Part shown: positions 56,454 through 64,000 of the stretch, in pieces
Layout: each line of letters opens with the position of its first letter
Position numbering within the stretch: position 1 is the stretch's first letter
Assembly: GCF_019749295.1 (NCBI RefSeq)
Contig: NZ_JACWFG010000002.1
Location: 271,326 to 335,325 of the forward strand
Direction: 5' to 3'
DNA: 64,000 bases
Origin: Neobacillus niacini
Lineage (GTDB): Bacteria > Bacillota > Bacilli > Bacillales > Cytobacillaceae
Program-made: the position numbers and the translations under genes
Notes under the pieces: generated by a model
Database searches by the model: none
Told to the model about the DNA's origin: nothing
What the model saw: the letters and a program-made list of their open reading frames with translations, nothing else

Positions 56454-57389
56454 TTATTTAAATATATTCTCAAACATTTCTACAACAAAGAATTTTACTT
56501 TCACCGGCTCTTCATCTTCTGCGGTGTATACTGGAGCTTCTTTTTCCTTTTTAACTTCCTTCTTCACTTCTTTTTTCTTTTCCTTAGCTGACTCTGTTTG
56601 CTCAACTTCTTCTACTTCTCCTGTGATTTCCTCTTCTGTCTGAACTTTTTCTTCTACTACTTCATCTGTCTCTTCTACCTCAACTTGTTCTTCTACTGCT
56701 TCATTTTTCTCTTCTACCTCAACTTCTTCTACCATTTCAACCTGGTCATTCACCTTAGACACATTCTTTTTCAAATTCGAAACTTGATCTTCCTCAGGTT
56801 CCTCCACTACTGCATCCATTTCCTCAACGATTTCATCATTCTCTGCCGCATAGACTTTGTCTTCAAATCCATCACTTTGAACTGCTACTCCATTTGAAAA
56901 ATCAAGAAAGCATAATGGCGGGTACAGCACACACCACCAGTTCGCACCTGTTCCCTCACCTAAAGTAATCAAAATCGCTTGATACTCTCCTGCCGGATAT
57001 AAAAACTGACCATACAATTTAGTTGGAAACTGAACTTTCCCAAATTCCACATTCACACTTTGTGTTGAGCCTTGCTCTGCGACAACTCTTTCAGCAATGT
57101 TTTGAACCTCTGGAAGCTTGGAATTAATGACATCCTTTGCTTTTTCCAAAGACGTTAAATCCTGTACCCATAGCGTAATCTGCTCATTTACTGCATCACG
57201 GACCTTACGTTTAATCTCTTGATCCTGCGCACTATCACTGTTTGCTAGAATCCGGAGTCGAATCGCCTCAGCAGGAATCACAATCGAATCCTTCGCCACC
57301 GCTTCTGTCTTTGGTATATATAAATTCAATATCGTTCCTAACGATAAAATAATTAAGTAAGACCACACCAATACTTTACTGTTCATCAT
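56454..57389 (-). CDS. spoIIR: Stage II sporulation protein R
   Basis: 311 residues. Signal-like N-terminus, then the SpoIIR core (AIRLRILANSDSAQDQEIKRKVRDA, GANWWCVLYPPLCF). Secreted from the forespore, it activates SpoIIGA so that pro-SigE is cleaved in the mother cell. About 105 residues of Glu/Val/Lys-rich low-complexity sequence separate the core from the conserved C-terminal VKFFVVEMFE, making it far longer than the B. subtilis protein (~224). The start is uncertain: an in-frame ATG 84 bp upstream also has an RBS-like AAAGG. Confidence 0.9.
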   Translation of the reverse strand: MMNSKVLVWSYLIILSLGTILNLYIPKTEAVAKDSIVIPAEAIRLRILANSDSAQDQEIKRKVRDAVNEQITLWVQDLTSLEKAKDVINSKLPEVQNIAERVVAEQGSTQSVNVEFGKVQFPTKLYGQFLYPAGEYQAILITLGEGTGANWWCVLYPPLCFLDFSNGVAVQSDGFEDKVYAAENDEIVEEMDAVVEEPEEDQVSNLKKNVSKVNDQVEMVEEVEVEEKNEAVEEQVEVEETDEVVEEKVQTEEEITGEVEEVEQTESAKEKKKEVKKEVKKEKEAPVYTAEDEEPVKVKFFVVEMFENIFK

Positions 57390-57544
57390 TTCTCGCACCG
57401 TCCCTTCACTATCCTCATTTTGGACAAATGCAAAGAATCTTAAACTAGTAAAATTAAAAAAACTAGATTTCATTCGCATAACCTTTCAAAAAGAAAGCAA
57501 ACTAAAATAGCGATCGCTGTTATCCATGTGAAGGTGGTGAAAAC

Positions 57545-57670
57545 ATGTCTAAACAGAAGAATAAGAAATTAAAAAATAACCCTGCAATGCCGAAAACTGA
57601 TGTAGAATTTGCGCATGATGGACTTGAAAAGGTAGCATTAAAAGCCCAAGAACGTAAAGGAAAGCTATAA
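57545..57670 (+). CDS. Small basic protein, 41 residues
   Basis: MSKQKNKKLKNNPAMPKTDV at the start and KALKAQERKGKL-like tail, with GAAGGTGGTG as RBS. Hydrophilic, resembling small spore-type proteins in size and composition, but I cannot assign a family. It is the only plus-strand gene between upp and glpX. Confidence 0.65.
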   Translation: MSKQKNKKLKNNPAMPKTDVEFAHDGLEKVALKAQERKGKL

Positions 57671-57702
57671 AAAATAGCAGAGTGATTCACGCAATCACTC
57701 TG

Positions 57703-58545
57703 CTACATGTCTATTTCAGCAAACACCATTCGGTCCTTGCCGTTAATATCATTGAGAACCTCTACCTTCACATTCACAAACGCTTTTCTAAAAAGGTCGG
57801 CTACCGCCTCCCCCTGACCGGCCCCAATTTCAAAGCCAACCAGCGCGCGCGGAGCGATTACTTCCGGCAGCTCCTCCATAAAACGGCGGTAAAAATCGAG
57901 TCCATCCTCACCCGCAAACAATGCCCGGTGCGGCTCGTGCTCAGTTACTACCTCTGACATGGTTTCCATATCACTTACCGGAATATAAGGAGGGTTTGAA
58001 ATCACAACATCAAACTTCTGACCGCGAAACGGCTGCAGCAAATCACCTTGAACAAACTCAATCTCCGCACCAAGCGTGCTTGCATTCTCCCTTGCAACCT
58101 TTAAGGATTCCTCAGCAATATCCGAAGCATATACCTTTAAAGAAGGCTGCTCTAGTTTTAATGTGATGGCAATCGCCCCGCTGCCTGTTCCGATATCGAC
58201 TACTTTTAATTCTCTCTTATTTATAAGCTTCAACGTTTCGTACACGAGTTCTTCGGTTTCAGGCCGCGGAATCAAAACCTCTTCATTCACGATAAACTCC
58301 CGTCCGTAGAATTCCTCTGTACCGATGATGTATTGAACCGGCATTCCATCTGTGTGTTCATGCACGGCTTTTTCAAATACTTCCCACTGGTCCTGCGTCA
58401 GGTCATCACGGACATTAGCAAACAGTTGTGCACGCGACATTCCTGTGATATGACGAAGAAGCAGCTCACCAGCGTTATCGTCCCGATTTGCTTTTTTTAA
58501 AAAAGAAGAAGCCCATTGCAGAGCTTCATACACTTTCTTACTCAT
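57703..58545 (-). CDS. prmC: Peptide chain release factor N5-glutamine methyltransferase
   Basis: 280 residues. N-terminal helical domain, SAM motif [12 protein letters not shown] and catalytic NPPY. Methylates the GGQ glutamine of RF1/RF2. The ATG overlaps the end of prfA by eight bases. Confidence 0.95.
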   Translation of the reverse strand: MSKKVYEALQWASSFLKKANRDDNAGELLLRHITGMSRAQLFANVRDDLTQDQWEVFEKAVHEHTDGMPVQYIIGTEEFYGREFIVNEEVLIPRPETEELVYETLKLINKRELKVVDIGTGSGAIAITLKLEQPSLKVYASDIAEESLKVARENASTLGAEIEFVQGDLLQPFRGQKFDVVISNPPYIPVSDMETMSEVVTEHEPHRALFAGEDGLDFYRRFMEELPEVIAPRALVGFEIGAGQGEAVADLFRKAFVNVKVEVLNDINGKDRMVFAEIDM

Positions 58546-59611
58546 CTTGACCACTTTCAAGCTTGCTTGTTTGGTCCTCTAACGTTAATGCGTCGATAAT
58601 TTCATCAAGCTTACCTTCAATAATTTGATCAAGCTTCTGAAGAGTTAAGCCGATACGGTGGTCGGTCACACGGTTTTGCGGAAAGTTATAAGTACGAATA
58701 CGTTCAGAACGGTCACCCGTACCAACCGCAGATTTACGAACCTGATCAAATTCAGCCTGTGCTTCCTGCTGGAACTTATCATAGACACGCGCGCGCAGTA
58801 CCTTCATCGCTTTGTCTTTATTTTTGTGCTGAGATTTTTCATCCTGGATGGATACCACGATTCCAGTTGGAATATGCGTTAAACGAACGGCTGACATCGT
58901 CGTATTAACGGACTGTCCGCCGGCGCCGCTTGAAGCAAACGCGTCAAAACGGATATCTTTATCATGGATTTCAACCTCTAATTCTTCCGCTTCTGGTAAG
59001 CAAACAACGGTAGCGGTTGAAGTATGAATCCGGCCGCCAGATTCCGTTTCCGGCACACGCTGCACACGGTGAGCCCCATTTTCAAATTTTAATTTTGAAT
59101 AGGCACCCTGCCCATTGATCATAAAACTAATTTCCTTGTAGCCGCCAAGACCGGTTGCATTTGCGTCAAGCAATTCTGTTTTCCAGCCCTGCGCTTCCGC
59201 ATAACGGCTGTACATACGGTAAAGCGTACCTGCAAATAGAGCAGCTTCCTCACCGCCGGCAGCACCGCGGATTTCAAAGATAACGTTTTTGTCATCGTTT
59301 GGATCCTTCGGAATCATCAAGAACTTCATTTTTGCTTCTAGTTCCTCGATTTGCTTTTCAAGCTCATTGACTTCTTCTTTGACCATATCACGCATATCGT
59401 TGTCGAGCTTCTCCTCAAGCATTGCCTTGGCATCCTTAAGTTGTTCGCGAACCTCTTTATATTCACGATACGTTTGTACAGTCTCTTGTATATCAGATTG
59501 TTCTTTTGAATATTCACGAAGTTTTTTTGAATCATTAATAATGGTCGGATCGCTCAAAAGCTCATTTAATCTCTCATAGCGATCTTCAACGGATTGAAGA
59601 CGATCAAACAC
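58538..59611 (-). CDS. prfA: Peptide chain release factor 1
   Basis: 357 residues. GGQ motif in [11 protein letters not shown], codon-recognition PET/PxT region. Reads UAA and UAG. GTG start after AGAGGTG. Confidence 0.96.
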   Translation of the reverse strand: MFDRLQSVEDRYERLNELLSDPTIINDSKKLREYSKEQSDIQETVQTYREYKEVREQLKDAKAMLEEKLDNDMRDMVKEEVNELEKQIEELEAKMKFLMIPKDPNDDKNVIFEIRGAAGGEEAALFAGTLYRMYSRYAEAQGWKTELLDANATGLGGYKEISFMINGQGAYSKLKFENGAHRVQRVPETESGGRIHTSTATVVCLPEAEELEVEIHDKDIRFDAFASSGAGGQSVNTTMSAVRLTHIPTGIVVSIQDEKSQHKNKDKAMKVLRARVYDKFQQEAQAEFDQVRKSAVGTGDRSERIRTYNFPQNRVTDHRIGLTLQKLDQIIEGKLDEIIDALTLEDQTSKLESGQDE

Positions 59612-59733
59612 AGTTATTCACCTCTAGTTTTTGTCCATAACATTCTAATTATAGTATAGGTGAAAACCCCCGTCAAAACCAAATTCATCCGAAAAAAATT
59701 TTTGGTTATATTTTGGAGGTAGTTTGGGGGGCT

Positions 59734-60066
59734 GGCACTTAAAAGTAGTATTGAGCACGTAAAATTTTTATTTGGCACATAAATCCTGAATTCGGCACAT
59801 AAATTTTTAATTTGGCACATAAAACTCAAAATCGCCACGCAAGCTGGGCTTTTCAAAAAAATGGTCTTTTGATATTGGACTTAGACGTAGGAAATACACT
59901 CGAAATTCCCTTACGAATTAGATAAAAAGCAAAGACAATTACCTAAGCCCGGCATTTGCCAGGCTTTTTAGTGGGTTGGTACATAAAGATGAAATTTGGC
60001 ACGTAATTCCTGAAATCGGCACGTAAATTTCTAATTTGGCACATAAACCACCAAATTGGCACATAT
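59734..60066. repeat. Two-block array, exact 20-bp period, core GGCACATAAA
   Basis: Block 1 cores start at 59734, 59754, 59774, 59794, 59814, 59834; block 2 at 59978, 59998, 60018, 60038, 60058. The rest of each unit varies (AT-rich). A hairpin AAGCC...GGCTTTTT stands between blocks. It fills the 484-bp gap between prfA and the YlaJ-like gene. Confidence 0.93.
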
Positions 60067-60096
60067 AAAAAAACATGCCCTGTAGCCAGAGCATGT
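60064..60096 (-). terminator. Terminator of the YhcN/YlaJ-type gene
   Basis: ACATGCTCTGG and CAGGGCATGT arms with seven T on the minus strand. Confidence 0.85.
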
Positions 60097-60539
60097 TAAC
60101 GTTGTCTTATTTCAAAAGAGTAGCGCGGCAGTGCCTGCTGTAGCTTTGTGTGCAGACGGTCAATAGCTTTTTTCCGGTCTTTGCTATTGAGATCACCGTC
60201 TGTATCAACGGTCACCGTCATCCGATCCTGAGAGTTATTGATCCAAATCGATTCTGATCTGAATCCATCACTCCTATTTACAATATCTCTGGCGATATCT
60301 ATATCTCTGCCGGTATTGTTTCTATTTGAAGCATCGTTCATGCTCGTTCCGCGTAAATTAAGAAAGTTAGGATTTTGGTCAGACATCGGGCCTACATCCC
60401 GATTTGCCTTGTTGGACATATAATTTGGGTTTGTGTTGTCATTTCGCAAATTATAGGCAGTATTTTCGGTGTCATTTCCTTTCATACACCCGGATAGCAA
60501 GAGGGCACTTAATACCCCTAGACACAAGATCTTTTTCAA
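60096..60539 (-). CDS. YhcN/YlaJ-family sporulation lipoprotein
   Basis: 147 residues. Lipobox LSGC, an Asn/Asp-rich linker (about 22-75), then the YhcN/YlaJ domain (about 78-145, RDIDIARDIVNR...VDTDGDLNSKDRKKAIDRL). Relatives are forespore or spore-membrane lipoproteins that affect germination. TTG start after GGAGGTG. Confidence 0.88.
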   Translation of the reverse strand: MKKILCLGVLSALLLSGCMKGNDTENTAYNLRNDNTNPNYMSNKANRDVGPMSDQNPNFLNLRGTSMNDASNRNNTGRDIDIARDIVNRSDGFRSESIWINNSQDRMTVTVDTDGDLNSKDRKKAIDRLHTKLQQALPRYSFEIRQR

Positions 60540-60604
60540 TGTATTGCACCTCCTACCACTATCTTTCCCAAGCAGATTCCGAATCGCTCTAGTTAGATTT
60601 TCCC

Positions 60605-60645
60605 AAAGAAAAAAGCCGTACGAGACACAGTCTCATACGACTTTC
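60605..60645 (-). terminator. Terminator of tdk
   Basis: AGTCGTATGAGAC and GTCTCGTACGGCT arms followed by TTTTTT. Confidence 0.85.
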
Positions 60646-61256
60646 TATTTCACCAATGGTTCTTGAATACGGTTGGATGCAGTTTTGGGTACCTCATGAT
60701 GGTGACGGCAACGAGGCTCATACGCTTCCGAAGCACCAACTAAGATAACGGGATCATGATAAGAAGCCGGCCTGCCGTCGATCAAGCGCTGCGTTCGGCT
60801 TGATGGCGACCCGCATACACTGCAGACTGCCTGAAGCTTTGTTACTGATTCCGCAATCGCCATCAATGCTGGCATTTGCCCGAAAGGCTCACCGCGGAAA
60901 TCCATATCCAGGCCTGCTGCAACTACACGATGGCCACTGTCTGCAAGCTGTTGAACAACCCTTAAAATACCTTCATCGAAAAATTGCACCTCATCAATGG
61001 CAATGATATCGATATCCGCCTCTACATGGTGCAAAATCTCAATCGAATGTGAAATGGGCTTCGCATGAAAAGAGTTGCCATTATGAGAAACGACCGATTG
61101 TTCGCTATAGCGATTATCTATTTTCGGTTTGAAAACAGCTATTTTTTGTTTAGCAAATTGAGCCCGTCTGACGCGGCGGATCAATTCCTCTGATTTTCCT
61201 GAAAACATACTGCCGCAGATAACCTCAACCCATCCGAGTTGCTTCATTAGATACAT
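60645..61256 (-). CDS. tdk: Thymidine kinase
   Basis: 203 residues, type II TK. P-loop [20 protein letters not shown], zinc ligands CSVCG and a C-terminal CRHHH. Salvages thymidine. Confidence 0.96.
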   Translation of the reverse strand: MYLMKQLGWVEVICGSMFSGKSEELIRRVRRAQFAKQKIAVFKPKIDNRYSEQSVVSHNGNSFHAKPISHSIEILHHVEADIDIIAIDEVQFFDEGILRVVQQLADSGHRVVAAGLDMDFRGEPFGQMPALMAIAESVTKLQAVCSVCGSPSSRTQRLIDGRPASYHDPVILVGASEAYEPRCRHHHEVPKTASNRIQEPLVK

Positions 61257-61330
61257 AAATCGGCGTCTCCTTCCTATGTACGAAACCTACTATCTCTATA
61301 TTTTTAACATTTAACCTGTTTTATTCAATT

Positions 61331-61370
61331 AAAAAACAGGCAAGTAAGATTCCGCTTGCCTGTTTTGTGA
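61331..61370 (-). terminator. Terminator of rpmE
   Basis: AAACAGGCAAG and CTTGCCTGTTTT arms on the minus strand. Confidence 0.88.
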
Positions 61371-61372
61371 AA

Positions 61373-61594
61373 TTATTGTTGTTGCGCGTTTGGATCTTTA
61401 AGGCCGTATTTCTTATTGAAACGGTCTACACGTCCACCAGCTTCAGCGAATTTTTGACGACCAGTATAGAATGGATGACATTCTGAACAAGTTTCAACAC
61501 GAATTTCCTTCTTAACTGAACCAGTTTCAAAAGTGTTTCCGCATGCACAAGTCACCTGTACCATTTTATAATTTGGATGAATTCCTGCTTTCAT
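61373..61594 (-). CDS. rpmE: Ribosomal protein L31 (zinc-binding type)
   Basis: 73 residues with CAC...C and CSEC Zn ligands (C+ form, the one replaced by YtiA under zinc starvation). The second ATG, nine bases from AAGGAG, is used. Confidence 0.95.
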   Translation of the reverse strand: MKAGIHPNYKMVQVTCACGNTFETGSVKKEIRVETCSECHPFYTGRQKFAEAGGRVDRFNKKYGLKDPNAQQQ

Positions 61595-61761
61595 TCTTTT
61601 CATCTCCTTCCGCCCTGAATCATTCGAAACAGAGTTATATAAATGCCTGTCTTAAAGACAAGCACCAAATACTAAAAACACACTGTTCACATTATAACAA
61701 GGTGAACCTATTTTGGCAAGTTGGGTTTTTATGGATTTAAGTAATTTCCGTGTATACAGGT

Positions 61762-61897
61762 CTGTTGATTTCCATTCCAGGCACTTCGCTTTCCGCGGGC
61801 GGTTCAGGGAGCCTCCTCGGCGCCTTTTGCGCCTGCGGGGTCTCCCCTGCCCCGTCCTCTGAGCAGGAGTCTTCGTGCCTTCCATTCCAATCAACAG
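61762..61897. repeat. Core of a MITE-type repeat downstream of rho
   Basis: CTGTTGATT and AATCAACAG ends over 136 GC-rich bp, related to the core of the two MITEs at 14.8 and 16.6 kb but without the GGCTGTGTTAA outer ends. It lies 10 bp after the rho stop. Confidence 0.75.
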
Positions 61898-61907
61898 GTG
61901 CCGGAAA

Positions 61908-63173
61908 TTATGACCGTCTTCCCTTTAGTTCTTCGCCAATTTGCGCGAAGAATTCTTCGTTGGATTTGGTTTGTTTTAGTTTTTTCATGAAGCGCTCGGC
62001 AAAGTCTGGTGAGTCGGACATGGATTTTCTGATTGCCCATAGTTTGTCCAATTGATCTTTTGGAAGAAGCAGTTCTTCTTTCCGTGTGCCAGAGCGGCGA
62101 ACATCAAGCGCAGGGAAGATACGGCGTTCTGCAAGCTGACGATCCAGATGCAGTTCCATATTTCCTGTACCTTTAAATTCTTCATAAATGACGTCATCCA
62201 TACGTGAACCTGTATCGACTAATGCCGTCGCTAGGATGGTTAAGCTTCCGCCCTCTTCAATGTTTCGGGCTGCCCCGAAGAATCGCTTAGGACGGTGGAA
62301 AGCTGCCGGGTCAATACCACCTGAAAGGGTTCTTCCGCTTGGTGGAATAACCAGGTTATATGCACGCGCTAAACGAGTAATACTGTCCATCAGAATGACA
62401 ACATCACGTTTATGCTCGACCAGACGCATCGCGCGGTCAAGAACAAGCTCAGCGACTTTAATATGGTTTTCTGGAACCTCATCAAACGTCGAGCTGACAA
62501 CATCGCCGGCAACAGAACGTTCAATATCGGTTACTTCCTCCGGACGCTCATCGATTAAAAGCACAATCAATTCCACTTCAGGGTGGTTCGTGGTAATGCT
62601 GTTAGCGATTTCTTTTAACAGCATCGTTTTCCCTGCCTTTGGCGGCGCGACAATTAAGCCCCTTTGTCCAAAACCAACTGGAGCAACTACATCCATAATT
62701 CTTGTTGAAATATATTTTGGAGTGGTTTCGAGTTTCATATGTCTGTCTGGATAGAGTGGAGTTAATGCTGGGAAGTGAACGCGTTCCTTAGCTGATTCTG
62801 GGTCTTCACCGTTAACTGCTTCTACATGTAATAATCCGTAATATCGTTCATTTTCTTTTGGAGGTCGAACCTTACCGGATACTTTATCTCCATTTCTTAA
62901 ATCGAAACGACGGATTTGTGACGCAGAAATATAAATGTCTTCTGAACTTGGCGAGTAGTTAATTGGCCGTAAAAATCCAAATCCTTCTGACTGGATAATT
63001 TCAAGGACACCTTCCATAAAGAAGTAACCTTGCTGCTCCGCACGTGATTTTAAAATGGCAAAAATAAGTTCCTTTTTCGATAACTTGCTGTAGTAGGTCA
63101 CCTTAAACTCGCGCGCAAGCTCATAAAGCTCTTTCAGCTTCATGTTTTCTAAACTTGATATAGTTAATTCCAT
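61908..63173 (-). CDS. rho: Transcription termination factor Rho
   Basis: 421 residues. RNA-binding cold-shock-like domain (about 45-115), Walker A PPKAGKT, Walker [14 protein letters not shown] in GTGTACTATGG is used. Position between rpmE and glpX is the B. subtilis order. Confidence 0.96.
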   Translation of the reverse strand: MELTISSLENMKLKELYELAREFKVTYYSKLSKKELIFAILKSRAEQQGYFFMEGVLEIIQSEGFGFLRPINYSPSSEDIYISASQIRRFDLRNGDKVSGKVRPPKENERYYGLLHVEAVNGEDPESAKERVHFPALTPLYPDRHMKLETTPKYISTRIMDVVAPVGFGQRGLIVAPPKAGKTMLLKEIANSITTNHPEVELIVLLIDERPEEVTDIERSVAGDVVSSTFDEVPENHIKVAELVLDRAMRLVEHKRDVVILMDSITRLARAYNLVIPPSGRTLSGGIDPAAFHRPKRFFGAARNIEEGGSLTILATALVDTGSRMDDVIYEEFKGTGNMELHLDRQLAERRIFPALDVRRSGTRKEELLLPKDQLDKLWAIRKSMSDSPDFAERFMKKLKQTKSNEEFFAQIGEELKGRRS

Positions 63174-63388
63174 AGTACACCACACTTTAAAATTTTTGCT
63201 CTATTTGTGAACCTAATCGTATAATAGAGGGTTTCTAATTACTATAAAAAATAGAGGGATTAGTAGAAATGAATAGAATAGCAGAATCTCTTTGTATAAT
63301 AAAACACTATCTATTGTACCCTGTGAGTAAAAAATTAATCAACTGGAAATTTTCAGATGTAGGAGATAATAGATTTTTATGGAGATAA

Positions 63389-63418
63389 GAGACTAGAATC
63401 CAGGTCTAGTCTCTTAGT
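63389..63418 (-). terminator. Hairpin after glpX
   Basis: AGAGACTAGA and TCTAGTCTCT arms; weak T run. Confidence 0.65.
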
Positions 63419-63437
63419 AAGTGTTTACTATAAAAAT

Positions 63438-64000
63438 TTATCTAATCACTAAATTTGGTTTCTTTTTCAAGCTGTGACGACCTTCAACAAATCGGACAGT
63501 TCCAGATTTAGCACGCATGACAATGGAATGAGTAGAGCCATACGAACCCTTAAATTGGACGCCGCGCAGCAGTTCGCCGTCTGTTACGCCCGTTGCTGCA
63601 AAAATCGCGTCGTCACCCTTCACAAGGTCTTCCATGCGAAGAACTTTATTGACATCTAGTCCCATTTTAACACAGCGCTCTAATTCTGCATCACTTTGAG
63701 GAAGTAATTTCCCGATGATTTCACCGCCGAGACATTTTAACGCAACCGCTGAGATTACGCCTTCCGGTGCACCGCCAGATCCGAATAAAATATCAACGCC
63801 TGTGTTATCAAAGGCTGTATTGATGGCACCTGCTACATCGCCATCATTGATTAATTTAATCCGGGCACCCGCTTCACGTAACTGAGTAATAATATGCTCA
63901 TGACGCGGACGGTTTAACACGGTTGCCACTACATCCTCGATATCCTTGTTTTTTGCTTTCGCAACAGCTTTTAGATTATCTAGAACAGAAGCGTTAATAT
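63438..64000 (-). CDS. glpX: Class II fructose-1,6-bisphosphatase (partial, C-terminal)
   Basis: The last 187 codons; the N-terminus is beyond the window. [22 protein letters not shown] is the metal/substrate-binding core of GlpX. Gluconeogenic phosphatase. In B. subtilis the homologue next to rho is ywjI. Confidence 0.93.
   Translation of the reverse strand, partial: INASVLDNLKAVAKAKNKDIEDVVATVLNRPRHEHIITQLREAGARIKLINDGDVAGAINTAFDNTGVDILFGSGGAPEGVISAVALKCLGGEIIGKLLPQSDAELERCVKMGLDVNKVLRMEDLVKGDDAIFAATGVTDGELLRGVQFKGSYGSTHSIVMRAKSGTVRFVEGRHSLKKKPNLVIR

Overview
The window looks like chromosomal DNA of a low-GC, endospore-forming member of the Bacillaceae. It carries a SigB stress module of the Bacillus cereus type (RsbK/RsbM/RsbY), a NADH-dehydrogenase-like nuo operon lacking nuoEFG, and the classical Bacillus block rho-rpmE-tdk-prfA-prmC-spoIIR-ywlBCDEFG-glyA-upp-atp. 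A soil Bacillus or Neobacillus-like species is my inference; nothing in the sequence names the genus.

Layout. (1) 1-18.8 kb is a general-stress island: rsbM (cut by the window edge), rsbK, a dps-like gene, rsbY, sigB, rsbW and rsbV, then stress and envelope genes (CorA, YteA/YocK-like zinc-finger protein, AI-2E-type permease, KGG-repeat GsiB-like protein, TrkA-C membrane protein, CNNM transporter, MscS-like channel, two small lipoproteins, CsbD, YflT-like protein). I can read about ten SigB-type promoters (GTTT...N13-15...GGGTAT/GGGAAT) in front of these genes, so most of the island is probably one regulon. (2) 18.8-29.7 kb is nuoABCDHIJKLMN on the minus strand behind a clear SigA promoter; NuoC has a 320-residue Ala/Lys repeat extension. 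(3) 29.7-30.9 kb has no convincing gene but holds a cloverleaf-like inverted-repeat structure and short repeats. (4) 30.9-38.7 kb is an accessory carbohydrate cassette: an alpha/beta hydrolase, a GntR regulator and an frlBONMD-type fructosamine uptake and degradation operon, with a HAD phosphatase. (5) 38.8-46.5 kb is the complete ATP synthase operon (atpZ-I-B-E-F-H-A-G-D-C). (6) 46.8-64 kb holds a secreted S8 protease, upp, glyA, the ywl genes, spoIIR, prmC, prfA, tdk, rpmE, rho and the C-terminal part of glpX.

Almost all housekeeping genes lie on the minus strand, which fits leading-strand placement of this block in Bacillus.

The most unusual layer is non-coding. Four intergenic arrays have a 20-21 bp period, each with its own conserved core and a variable remainder. 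There are eight copies of a 23-bp palindrome in two clusters of four, ten tandem 53-bp hairpins upstream of the protease, two MITE-like elements bracketing the MscS gene, repeat elements placed exactly between genes of the nuo and atp operons (including both sides of atpE), and a DnaA-box cluster at ywlC-ywlB.
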